Positions 45,368 through 58,300 of a stretch of DNA of 64,000 bases are shown here, piece after piece. Position numbers and translations under genes: made by a program. Source of the DNA: Gordionus sp. m RMFG-2023. Its lineage: Eukaryota; Nematomorpha; Gordioida; Chordodea; Parachordodidae. The stretch is from positions 78,035,561 through 78,099,560 of the forward strand of contig NC_088775.1 of assembly GCF_954871325.1 (NCBI RefSeq), in the 5' to 3' direction. Positions within the stretch are counted from its first letter, which is position 1. Every line of letters begins with the position of its first letter. Under the pieces are notes generated by a model. It had not been told where the DNA came from. It saw only the letters and a program-made list of their open reading frames with translations, and did no database searches.

Positions 45368-48300
45368 ATTTCTCTCTTGTTTATTTTATTTTGACTCTCT
45401 TTTGCTCTTAAAATTTTCGGATAAATTGGTACTGTATTATATATTATTAAAGAATTTATAATTCCTCATCGGTCCAATTATTTTAAAATTTTGTTTTCAG
45501 AATTAATTTTATTTTTAAGAATAAAAATATAATAATATATAACAAATTACGACTCAGAAGTTTCACTATGATAGGCATTTTTAAAATTGGATATCGGCAA
45601 AATAATTGTATCGGTTCATCTATTTTTTATATTTTGTCTTAAGATTGCTTACTACATTTCTAACTTACATCCTCAAATATTACATGTAAGGCTCATATAA
45701 ATATTCTTAATGAAGGACACATTTATTCTTCTTTCTTAAAGGGATATATAATTAAGTTACTTCGTTTCATTATGGGGTTTTAAAAAAAAATTATTATAAC
45801 TAAAAATAAATTATTATTTTCTAAAAATTTCGCTCAACCTGATTTTGGTGCCTTTTTAGGCTGCGGCCTAGTTAGGTTATGCTTTAAATTGGCACTGCTT
45901 ATATATTCCCTGTTTCAGATACCTTTCTTTGATTACTACCGATTCTTGCTACGGACAAAGGCTTGATGTGGGCTAGTGTTAAATCAAAATATTTAGGTAT
46001 GAGCCCATCCGTTGGATGATAAATCAGATGCTTAAATTGCTATTTAAGTGTATTAACTCTAAGTCTTCTATTAAAAAAAAATTGGATAGAGGGTATCTTA
46101 AGCATTCATTGGGGAAAAATATGAACAGCTTAATCAGAGAGACACGACCTGAAATCCGGGCCCGCGTGGGCCAAAAATATCGCTCAGAACAATTTGCGCA
46201 AAGTATTTTAATGTTTTTTTAAAATATTTTAATCCTGAATGGAAAATTTATGATTTTTCCTTCACAAGATATTTACGGACCAGACTAAAAAAATTTGGCC
46301 GGCCAACCTAAGTAAAATATTTTTTCGGACTAGGTCGGGTCGAAAAACCTTTAAAATAATTGATGAAGCTTAAATATTATGTCATATTATTTTTTCAATT
46401 TTCCAGGTTTTCTCTCGATCATAAATTACGTATAAGAATCTCTTCCTTTTTTATATTTTATGGACTGCATCTGATATTGATATAAAAATAACAGTGGAAA
46501 ATCCAGAATTAGAAGTTAGGATAGCTAATATCTATTTTATATTTGTTCTAAATCATTACAACTTCCTACAAATGACAAGTTTTATATAACAAGTTATATG
46601 ACACATTATCAACTACGTATCGCTTTTTATACATTCATCAAAAAATGATATATTTATAAAATCGATCTTTTTATTAAGAATATGAATAAATTCTTTAATA
46701 ATATTATATTTTGAAAACAATATAACAAATTTATACCACCGATATTTATACAAATTAAAAAATATATAAATATGCTTCGTTTTTTTGGGCTGTATTTTTC
46801 TTAAAGATTTCATTCTCCCGTGATGTGATGACTCCTTTCCCATCTTTTGATATATGTTTCTGATTTCATTCATATCGAAGGTTGAACACTAAATTTGTCA
46901 AATTTCTTAAACTCGTTCATTTATCTGCCATGATCAAAATCATAAGATGAAAGCCCATTTCACATTCGGCAATACAATAAAATATCCATAAAGTTCAAGA
47001 ATTTTTTTATTAGGAATATCTTAATCGATATATTGTCGAAGCTAATAATATTCATTTCATTTAAATCTTTTTATTTGTTTTTCGCCAAATCGCGCATCTA
47101 GATTCGTAGGCCAATCATTTGAATAAAGTATATCTTAAATAATAAAGTAATTTTATTGAAATTTATCCAACGTTTTTAAAGCTATCCATTAGACGGCTGC
47201 ATGCTTTCTAGAGAAATTATAAATTGATCTATTTTCAATCTTACTAGTTTTGGATTTTTTTTGAATGGTACATCTTTAAATAAATGTGAAATTTCTATAT
47301 GGAGCAACATATGTTAATATTTACCTACATGCAACGTCTATATGAGAGGAGGGGAGTGAGAGCGATTTGCCTAGAATTTTTTTGAAGAGAGGGGGGTATC
47401 CGATAAATTTGTTCAGTTTAGTTATACATGCTCATTGCTACTATTTAAAATACGGTTTATAACAACTAGAGTTGATTATCACCAACTGATTAATATTTGT
47501 TATTCCTGACCTAAATAATCATGATCTGAAAGAGTTTAATAAGAATAGTTTTGAGGTTATAAATGGTAGCTCATCATAAGATTTTTCAAATTAATATGAG
47601 ATTGTTATAGTATAATGAGTGGGTAAATATTACGGCTAAAGAGCGCGAAATTATTATTAGTTAATAGGGGTTAATTTTGTTGGGGGTTTACTTCCAATTA
47701 TTTTTAGACGTTGTCTACATATTTTAATATTGTCAACTTTCTTAATAAATTATTTTTTTTAAACATTTGTCAGCAAACAATGTTTCCTTGGCAAAAGGAC
47801 ACTGAAGAACCTGATAAATATCCTAATTTATTATTTCTTTCAAAGCAAATCGATTTATCTTAACAACCTACCCTTTTAAAAATTTTAATATTTAAAAGAT
47901 TCGTTAAAATTGGACTATTTCTTTACAATCGGCAAATTTTTAACAGTCGAAAAAATTCTTAAGCCTTGTGTATATTTTTTCCAAAGATTAAGCTATCCTT
48001 TAAGTTTAAACCTCGACGAAGCTAAAAAATAAATTTTGCTTAAAATTTAGTTTACCCTTTTTAAAGTGGTCACTTTTTAAAAATATGATGTATATCACCA
48101 CTACTTGGTGGTGAACCTCATTCTATACTTTAAATAAAGCCGAAGCGGCGGCGTCTTATAAAAATTTCTAAAAAATAATATGAAAAATATTTTTGACTAT
48201 AAATTTTTTTAAGAGTAATAAGGAAAGGGGGATTCAAATGTAACACTTTTGAATAATATTGTATGGCGGGGGGGGGGGGCTTTCCTACGCAAAATTTAGA

Positions 48301-49124
48301 AAGGGGGCTAAAAATTAGCGGAGCTTTATAAAGGAAAATATATTCGTGGGAAAAACTCCTGTTCACAAATGATAAAAATTTGTCAATCTCCATTTTTTTT
48401 ATAGTTAGTTTTTGGTGGCAAAATTTATGACGTAAAAGATACAAATTATATAACAGGATATCTTAAATATCCTTTCTTAAATTCCTGTAGTTTTTGAGAA
48501 ATCTAAAACAAAATTGGTAAAAGCATATACTCTACTGACCTCTCCCTATTTACTTATGTTTTTACTCTTATGATTAAAATCTAAAGAAAAATTCTTTCAT
48601 AAACAATATGAATATCTTAAATAAAATAATGGCATCTGAATTGTATATTTTTTTAAAAAAATATAAAAAAGTTGATAAAAAAACGTGATAAAATAATAAG
48701 TTTTATATAATAATTATAATTTACAAAATATTAAAATGAATACAAAAATTCTTCATGATTCAGGAGGATAATATATTTAAAAATAAAATTATAAATAAAT
48801 TAAAAGATTAATTATTTTAATAACCATCTTCAAAAAATAAATAAATTATAAATAATTTTAATTGTTTTAAATCGGTAATCTATCTAACCTAATTACCTTT
48901 ACCTGCTTCCTAAATTTTAAATACGATTTTTATAAAAAATTACGAAATATAAACAATCATTATTTATATAAAAAAATTTTAAAAGAAATATGAGGAACCA
49001 TGTTGTTTAAAAAATACTTGTAATATTAAAACAATTTTTTAAAAAGAGGCATATCAACTTTACCGTTGTAATAAAATAATAGAACATCATCTAATAATGT
49101 TATAAGGATAAAATATAAAAATTG
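45368..49124. other. Convergent intergenic region, no gene seen
   Basis: Lies between the 3' ends of SH3BP5 and talin. 46150-46350 has GGCCCGCGTGGGCC and TTTGGCCGGCCAACC motifs of the GGCCCGG repeat type. A 12-G run is at 48268-48279. 45840-46130 has somewhat higher G+C and a 68-codon frame, but no recognisable domain. I see no talin poly(A) hexamer close to the stop. Confidence 0.45.
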
Positions 49125-52100
49125 TTAAAAATCAGAAGTGAACGAATAATCAGTGTTGGCCTGAAAATTGTTGTCGACGTTATTATTGTTAGAGATTTCG
49201 TATATGTCGGGTTCGGGAGTAAAGGTGGGGTTTTTGTCTTTGTACTTGGCCTTCCTAATGATTCCTAGTTTAATTCGGGCTTCCTCAAGTTCCCTCTCCT
49301 TTCTCAAGATTTCTTGTTGAGCTTCCATCTCCTATTATTTTACATTGTGAAGAGGGATTGTATAAATTAAATATTGTAGAATCAGATAGAACATTTTAAT
49401 TTCATTTTTACTTAAATGTTATTGTAATCTGGTTATTAAAGAAAAAAAGAGAAGATACGTGTATTTACAATTCTGATTTTTAGCATTATTGCTAGATTTA
49501 AGGCTGGGTAAGTTATAGAATTTAACTTAGTATATAAACATTTTAAACTTTAAGAAAATCATTATAAATATATAAATTTTTAAAATGACATACTTTAAAT
49601 TTGAAACGTTACCTTTGATAAATTACCTTTTTACCAATTTTTTAAAACATTCAAAATATTTTAAATGCCATTCAATAAAAGTTTCATATCATATTTTTAT
49701 ATGTATTCCAAGAAATCGTGAAAACGTTGTCTACAGGTAATTAATTATTTTATTAATGGGGGGGGGGGCGATTGATAGGGTAAAAAAACGTGAACCCGAA
49801 TAACTTTTTGACCATACAGCATAATGATTTTAAAATTGGTGTGAAGATATATTTAAAAATTAATAACTTATGTTCACCATTTGGAAAATTTAAACGGTTT
49901 ATATTTTGCCAAAAAACCTCCTTCACTAGCTTTCTTATTTTATGTTTTAGCCAAATATATTTTTAAAAAACATTTCTACATATATTCCTCAGAGTCTTCG
50001 CTAAAAAATAATGAGAAAGTTATGCAAAACAATTTATATAATAGATAAAGAAATCATCTGGTTAAAGCGGCTATTGGTAAAACAGTTAAAATAAAATGTG
50101 CACGCTAGATTTTAATTTGTGTATTTATATAATTACAAAAAAAAGTAAAGTGGAAACTTTTAAGACTTAAAAGTTCACATATTTACTCGTTAGAGAAATT
50201 CATTTGGCACTAATTTACTATAAATAGGAAGAAATTTTTTTTATATTGATTATAAAATAGACACAAAATCGTGTAATATACAAAGTAACAATTGCTTTAT
50301 ATAAATCTCCCCTCCCTAATTTCCATATACAAACCTGTGCTAGTGATCCTACCATCCTTTTGTCCAGCGATAAATATCTTATCCTGCTGTCGCCTTCTTC
50401 GTAAAAACTGCCAGTATTTAAATCGAAAGAACTGTTTGAAGTACTAATCATAATATCGGCGGCACATTGGATGAGCCTTTCGGTGGCACGCTTGATAGCA
50501 TTTCCGGCTTTATCCAATCTTTCCGTCACGGGATTATAAATTCCAGCCTTGACTCTGCAAGCCAAGAGCAGTTGAGCCGTTCCACTGGCCACCTGCTTTG
50601 CAGAAGTTATGAGTCTCTCCATACCTTCCGCATTTAGATTGAAGTCGGTATTAGAAGGGTTCTTGACCAAGACATCAGCCGCTTGACACAGGCTATGAGT
50701 TGCCGCTACCACTAATTTAGCCTATTAAGAAAAAATTTAATCAGCATTGTGATGATAAGACGTAGTCATCAGGGTTTTGTATTCATGTTTAAATTTTTTA
50801 AAATAGTGTTTGTGCTTTAAAAATATAAAGATTAACCTATTTTGGGGAATAAAGAATTAGTTGAATCATCATAAATGAAATATAATTATTTAATTAGATT
50901 CCTATTTCTTAAAAAAAAAATAATAAGTAGTGCAAAATAGAGATCTGCAATGAAAAGATTTATTTGGGCTGGGCCGAGCAAAAACTAAATTTCCACTAGA
51001 CTGGGCCTGAAAATTTTGCTATTTGCAGTCTTCTAGTACAGAAACAAAAATAGTATGTATTATGAAATATACTATTTTAAAATATGTTCCCAAAATATAT
51101 GTAAAATTTATAGTTAAACAATTTTATTATTAATATACATAAGGTACAACCATTACAAACGAAAAAGATTGATTCCTAAATAACGCGCACAGAAAATATT
51201 GTGGATGCATGCTAAATTTCTGAAAATGAGTTAAATAAGGATATATTACGGCGGATATCAATCCATAAGACCATTGGCCTTCTCCACCTCCAGTATCTTT
51301 ATCATTGGCATGCACGACGTAGAAAGCATTTGTAGATGGCGGTAAAGTATTTGGACTTAGCTTACCCAGTCTGACGAGTTCCTTTTGAGCCGCGCAGGAG
51401 GCTCTGATAAGAGAAGCTGCGGCGTTGGCGATAGCTTGCGCGGCACTTACTATCCGTTCATCGAAAGGTCGTTTATTAAGATCATCCTGATCCGATAACT
51501 AAGGGTTTTTTTAAGGAGAATTTGATAATAATATTTTTTCAAAAAATAAAACTCTACCAATTAAAAATAGAGACTTATGGGGCTTGTCCGAGTCTATTAC
51601 ATTATCAATATAATTCTGGCCCGCTTCGAAATAATTATTTTGTATTTCTCATCCTTCCTATTTTGGTTGAATTTCACAATTAAAAAATGAATTAAAAACA
51701 ACAATAATACTTTTAGAGAAATGTTCCTCTTTTTTTCTGCAACTTTATTTTAAATCGAAAAAAATATGTAAAAAATCAATTTAGAATAAAAATATTTATA
51801 TATATATAATCATTTTTATTATTTAAATTAATTAATTTGTAATTACAATAGAAACAGTACAGTACTAATAATAAATCAATTATAATTTTGTTTCGCCTTC
51901 CATTTGTTTGCTATTATAACATCGAATTCTATTTATATTGTAAAATCGAGCCAAAGAATCGATTTTCGATGACTCCAATCGAAACATATCAAGCATTTAT
52001 AACCTTTATTATTAGAAAAATTTTTACTATTCTAATAAAATAAACTCATAGCAGGCTGAATGAAATAAAACATTTCGTTTAACCCTTATCTTATATATTC

Positions 52101-52323
52101 CCAAAAGTTGTATTAATTTAACTCTTATATATAAATGAAATGGGCTAATTATCTTAATTACCTTATATTCTAATGTGTCCAGGTCCTCGTAATAGCCATT
52201 ATTGTTGCAAATGGGGGAAACGATGGAAGCGGAAGAAGGGAGCGGGGCGATTTCCCTAGCGGCAGTTTCTATAGAAACCGCTGCACGTAATAATTCCCTT
52301 TCAGTCGTATCAGGAGAATATAC
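49125..52323 (-). CDS. talin: Talin R13 actin-binding (I/LWEQ) and dimerisation exons
   Basis: Exons 52323-52162, 51498-51250, 50721-50335 and 49331-49125. They encode the five-helix THATCH/I-LWEQ actin-binding module, with the hallmark GQWSYGLISA and the run KQVASGTAQLLLACRVKAG. The C-terminal antiparallel dimer helix EAQQEILRKERELEEARIKL follows. After the helix comes an acidic, Asn-rich tail of ~35 residues (TPEPDIYEISNNNNVDNN) ending SFTSDF. Vertebrate talins instead stop shortly after a QQYKFLP-type motif. The longer tail is seen directly; its role is unknown. Confidence 0.93.
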
Positions 52324-55300
52324 CTTTCAGATACATGTATAAAATACAATTAAATTTAAGGACAACCTTTTATAGGAAAGTGGGGCATACTATAAGTTTT
52401 ATAAAAATGTGTACCCCCCGTGGAAGAACGAAACGCAGAAATCTCGAGATTCGATCTAAAGCATCTGCTAGGTCTTCTTCCGCTAAATCGAGCTGGGACG
52501 TAGAACAAGGTGGCGATCCGTCAAATCCACGATGATGAAAATCGGCGTTTTGCATCAATATCTATTTTGTATGAGCACGTCATTAAAAATATCAATAAAG
52601 ATTCCTCATGATTTCAAAAAACAAGATTCCTATTGAAATTATTTTTAATTTCCTTTGTTTGAATTAAAGATAATTTTCCTTAAGATTTGTTTTAAATTAT
52701 TATTGCATGACGCTGGTCCAGTATAAAATTGGAACCTAGGTTTATACCGTGTACTTTACTAATTGAAATATGTAAGATTACAATTGTCATGGTAGGTCAA
52801 ATTTTTGGCCCAGCCCGGATTTACATTTTCAAATCCGGCATGGATTGTTTAATTTTTTTTTTAACCCGGTCGGGGTGCTTTTATTTTTCTTTTAACTGGC
52901 TTCGATTTTCAAAATTTTGTTCATTTCAAATAATTTGGTCAGGATTTTTTAAAATTTAGCCATTTTAAATATTTTATAAAGGAATAAATTATTGTTAAAT
53001 GATACACTATGATTTTCCAACTGGTTAATTGATTATAATTTTAAAAAAAACTCGGCAAAACCTGAACTATGCAAGAAAAAAAAAGGACTGGCTCGGGTTT
53101 GTAATTTTACTTATTTTTTTAAGCCAGTGCCATGACCTTTTAGTGTTGTTAATTTGACCAACTTCAAAATAACCCTGTCAAATTTATATCCTAAAAACTT
53201 CGTTCCAATCTTTAAGTCCAGACCAGGCCCAACTAAGAGGTTAAATTCAATTTTTTTGGCTAAAAACTTGGCTAAGCCATATTGAAGTTGGCTAAAGTTA
53301 TGTGATTTAACAATATTAGACTTTTAAATCATAACATTTTACAGTCCATTACGGGCTTGAAATTGTAGGCCTCAGATACGAATAGAGAAATGGATACGAG
53401 AGATATCACGATTAAGAATTTTGAAAAAATATTACCTAAAAATCCCAAAATCTTTTATTATAATTCATTTGTAATTTCAAAAAAATTGAAGATTTTTTTC
53501 AAAATCTTTATTAACTTAGTTTCTTTTTTTAAAAAAATGTTTCCTTAGCATTTAAAAAAGAAAATAAATATATAATACCTGGAGGGAAATTTGTAAAAAA
53601 TGCTTGTATTTGAGTCCTATTTCTTTGCCGAAATCCAGAAGCTTTGTTTTACTCTCAGAGTGTTCTGACATATAATGGCAAGCCACACCCTAAATCATAC
53701 ATTTAAAAAATAATAATTTATTGATTATTATTCTAACTTGATTATTGGTATCCAAAAAATGTCATTTTTATTACTTATTTGATAGGAATATGACATTTTT
53801 CTTTTTATTTTGGTCTTCTTATTTTTGTTTTGTTTTTTGGTGGGGGATTTTTTAAAGTGTAGTTTTAAATTATTTTTTTCAGTTTTGGTTCATTTAAAGA
53901 AGTGCATTTTTGATATACTTTTGGATTTAGTTTATCTTAAAGTACACATTTGTAATATTTTTTTATGGTTTAATTGATTCTAACCACTAATATTACATGT
54001 TAGTGTTGACTATTATAAGAGGGGACTTTAAAATTTTTATGAATATAAACAAAACCTATAAACTGTCGAAAAAGTTTAATCAAATAATGTATGAATGAAT
54101 ATTAGTACTATATATTATTACCTTGCACGCCCTCAGGAAATCGGCTATGTTTCTCCGGCTGATTTCGCAGCAATCGGAAACGCTATCCTCTCCGTTCCGG
54201 AAACCGGATGTGATGATTCTAAGATCAGCTGCCATCTTATTGCAGGAATCTATAAGGATCTCTGGTGAGATTGGCATGACAGGGTCGTGATAACATTCGA
54301 AAAGCTGGAAAATATTTTTAAAAATTATAATAATAAAATAATAAATCGATAAATTATCGAGGGTTTTTTTTTAATAAATGAAAGAATCAAAAAAGGAAAT
54401 GAGTTATCAGTTATATTGGCATATCATATGTTATAATAAATGGCGGAAAGCCCGAATCCAAGACATTTTAGCTAAGTAATTCTAATTACGGTCAAAAGAG
54501 TATTTATTCTCAATTTTTTAAGTGTGTTAAAATCAGGGATGTGAACCCTTCAGTAAAAAAAAGGGTTCGGGTTCAGGAATAAAATTTTAAAGGGTTCAGG
54601 TTCAGGGTCCGAGTTTGAAGAACAAAATATTGTCAAAATAAAACATAAGTAAAAAATTAAAAAACTATAAAAACGCCATTAAAATAAAAAAATAAAAAGT
54701 TATAAACAAAACTATTAAAATATAAAAAAACTATAAAAATGTTATAAAATCAAAACACCATTAAAATAAAATTTCATAATTGTGTTCCCAAAAAAGGAAT
54801 TATAATTATATCTAGAAATTTTCATTTGATTTTTTTGACGTATATATATTTTGTTGTCAAGATTTTTTTAAAAACTTATAGGTCAATGGTAAAAAAAGGC
54901 TGGTGTGGAAGTCACTATTGGAATAAATAGGAAGATGTTGTTTTGTATATATCTAACTTTTTTTGTTTCTGCTTGGGTTAGGGGATTGATATTGATTGAA
55001 AGTGCATGTGTAGTTCTATATTAATGATTTGCAGAGTGCCCAAGGTATGGTTGCCATACCATCAAGTCTTAAGCCATCTATGTGAGATAAATTTGTAGGC
55101 TCAAGATGGTTCGGAATGTGGGCGCCTGTCAAACCTCTATTTGTTACATGATTTATTGCTGTTTGAAGGTAATGTCGCCTTGTCTGTATAAACAATTGAG
55201 GTCCTTATCTTTTGAATCAACTGGTGTTTGCATTTGATACAAGCATGTGGATATACTATGTCACAATTTAGACGTACCAATGGCAACGCTCAATTGTTCG

Positions 55301-58300
55301 CCTGATATGAGATTACCAAGGTTACGATTAGGGAGTGATTCTAACCTTTCATAACCACCAAGTCTGTCATGATCGAGGAGTTATGTGCAATCTAAAGAAG
55401 GATTGACTGATATACCGGTTTGATATTTCAATATTAAAGGTGTGAAATTTTTTTTATGAGTGATAGTAAATGAGTGTTATAAGTATATTAGCCTCCTATT
55501 TATTGGTTGTGTAAACTAATAAACGATCGGTGAAGCATATGAAGCCTGAGATCATTGAGGTGTTTGTTAATCTGGATGATTGAGTGAGAAAAGGTCTAAT
55601 AAACAACCCAATTTAGAAGGTAACTGACAAAATCTGAAAAGGTCCGTATGTCAAAGGCGTTTTAAAGTCATGAGATTTAGATTAGCAGGGAAAAGTTTCA
55701 TATATGAATTTTTAAAAAGAAGTACTATTAAAAGCGTTTTAAAATCAATTTACAACAGTGCTAGTTGGGTAGTTTTAAATTCTTAAAGTATATTTCAAAA
55801 TAGCCCTTGATCCCAAAACCTAGATGGTAAGAGTTTAAATGTTGAAGGCATCATGATTTTTACGTACGTTCGATGATGATAGCGATTAATCGTCTGAAAA
55901 AGGAGCCTACTGGAATGGCATGAGTATAAATCAGACCGCGAGGCATAAAACTAAAATATATTTATATATAACATGTTCCGAAAAGGATTTGGTGAGCTTG
56001 TATAGAGATTTCCTTATTAAATTGTTAGCAAGTTCTTCCATCACTGGTAAAAATTGCAATCTCGTGGATTGGGTAGATTCCCTGTTGAAGCCTCGGGATA
56101 CAGTGCTTCAATAGTAGCAATGTTTCATCGTTAATAGGAGTAAGTTGGTTGTCTGAAGATATGTTCAATTGTTCCGACATCAATTTTATATGTTATTATT
56201 TTGTATTTGTGTGTTATATCATCTACTTGCTTTTTGTTATTTTGAGATAGTATTGTGATTTTATTTGCTCATGTAACGCGGTCTCTTTGTTAACTGGGTG
56301 TATATGACGTTTGTGAGAGAAGGTTGGTAAGTTTCCCAGGATTTTAAACAATTTATGTTTTAAATGTTTAATTTAATCGCATAACCTTTAATATCATTAC
56401 CTGCACTACATAACATAGGCGTATCCAGAATTTTGCTGGGGGGGGGCACCATTAAGTGGGGTTTCCCCTTATAAATTTTATTGGAGATTTTTAGGTCCAC
56501 TTATTGTAAGGCTTTGGCTATATTAGATTTTTATAAAAATAATTTATGAGCTTCACTTTTTTTTTATAAAATAGCCTTTTTCTAATGAATTATTATAGTC
56601 TTTATTTTTAAAAGTTATTAATAACCTTTTATTAATTTTCTTCCAAATTCTTTCTTATAGTGATAAATTGTATACAATTTTTGGGGAGATGGGGAAAGGA
56701 GGGAAATTTTTATTAGCTTAAAATGATATTTATGAGAACAGGAAATTTACGATGGAGGAGGGGGGGGGGTTTACAAAATTACTTTTAAAATTGATATAAA
56801 ACAAGATAATATTTCTATATACAGCATATTAATAAATAATCATTTATAATAAAATATTATTACCTACTCTACAAAATTTTTCACTATTGAAAATTGATAT
56901 AAATTCTAAAAAAAATATTACCTATATAATAGAAGTATAAAACCAAAAGATTTTGAAAAATGCGAAAAAATTTTTTTGAACCTAGAACTCTCAACTCTTA
57001 AAAAAAGTTCAGGTTTGAATTCCAAAAATAGGAGAGTTCAGGGTCTGGGTTCACACTCCTGATTAAAATCACATTCCATTCAGATAGATTTCAGAATTCT
57101 AAAAAATGAGCAAGGACGAAGTCTTGTTAATATTAACATAACAATAACGCAAAAATCTTTAGTTTCCTTCTTACTAAATTACATATGTATAATATCCTAT
57201 GATGAGAAAACCTATATTAAAATTACCCTCAATTCTTGGCCAATAGACTCGATGGTGTTTTCCAGTGCGGATACTTCTCTAAGAGTAGAGTCTTCGATAT
57301 TTTTTAAAGTCTTCAATAGACCCGTTACATTACTCACCATTACCTGTAAAGGTCATAGATATATTATTAGTATAATATATATTAATCTTTTTCCTAAATA
57401 TTCACAGGAAATCTTTCTAATTTTTTTCCTTGTCATTCCTTTTTTAGATTTTTCGACTCCAATCGTTCGAAAAACAATTTCTTTTCCTATTACCCTTTTT
57501 CAATAGTATTATTTTTAAAAAAATCTAAAACCTTAGCCGATTGTTTGAGATAAATCATAGCCGGGTCGGATATGTGTTTGTTAGTGGCTTGCTTGGAAGC
57601 CTGAATCAAATCCCCCAAGGATGTGGCGATATCTTTGATAGAGTTTATCAGTAGGGACTATTTGTTTAAGTTTTAAAAATATAATTTATTTATTATTAAT
57701 CCAAAAATTTATTATTTTTGTCATAAAAAAGCATCTATATAAATAGCTGACATAATATTTTCCTTAAAAGTGTAGGTTTCAATATTTATAATATATTTTA
57801 CTATTAATTTTTTTTAGCATTGTAAATTATAAAATTTATTCTCTTTCATTAAAACTTTATTTATTTTTTAAAAGAACTTTTTATTATTACTCTTAACCTC
57901 GTGATTACTATAGAAAATCTAATTATAATATTATGCAAAGGTTAAAAAAAAAACTTGAATTTCCCGGTTAATCTTTCCCCGTTCTGTTACAGGATTTATC
58001 CCGTCCTCTTCGGTGCTGTACAATTCGTGAGCCACCATCTTTATCCTTTCATTAATATGGTATAGTAATGAGATATACTAAATATTGAAATATGTTCGAT
58101 TCAAATGATATCATTTCGGTCTTGTACTGTAAGTAACATCGAAAGTAAATACAACAGTTAAAGTAAGAAATATACCTTTATTATTTTAAAATAAAGTAAC
58201 AAGTAATTGAAAAACGTTACTTTTAAAGACTAACGTTTACAGCACATTCATTAAAAAAATTTATAAAGTTTATGAAATGAAAGTATTTTCTGACGCTGAG

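Larger units (their letters stand above)
54534..57061. mobile_element. Composite hAT element in a talin intron
   Basis: Ends CAGGGATGTGAACCC (left) and CAGGAGTGTGAACCC (right, read inward) belong to the same family as 24471-25970. Flanks GTTAAAAT (54526-54533) and ATTAAAAT (57062-57069) match at 7 of 8. The 2.5-kb body holds no hAT transposase that I can see. It contains a LINE-like fragment (about 55000-56150, minus) and a C-run repeat (56408-56775) instead. It makes up most of the largest talin intron (54305-57226). Confidence 0.8.

Noticed and set aside
52335-52535. Plus-strand frame opposite talin exons
   Set aside because: Shadow of the talin exon 52561-52415.
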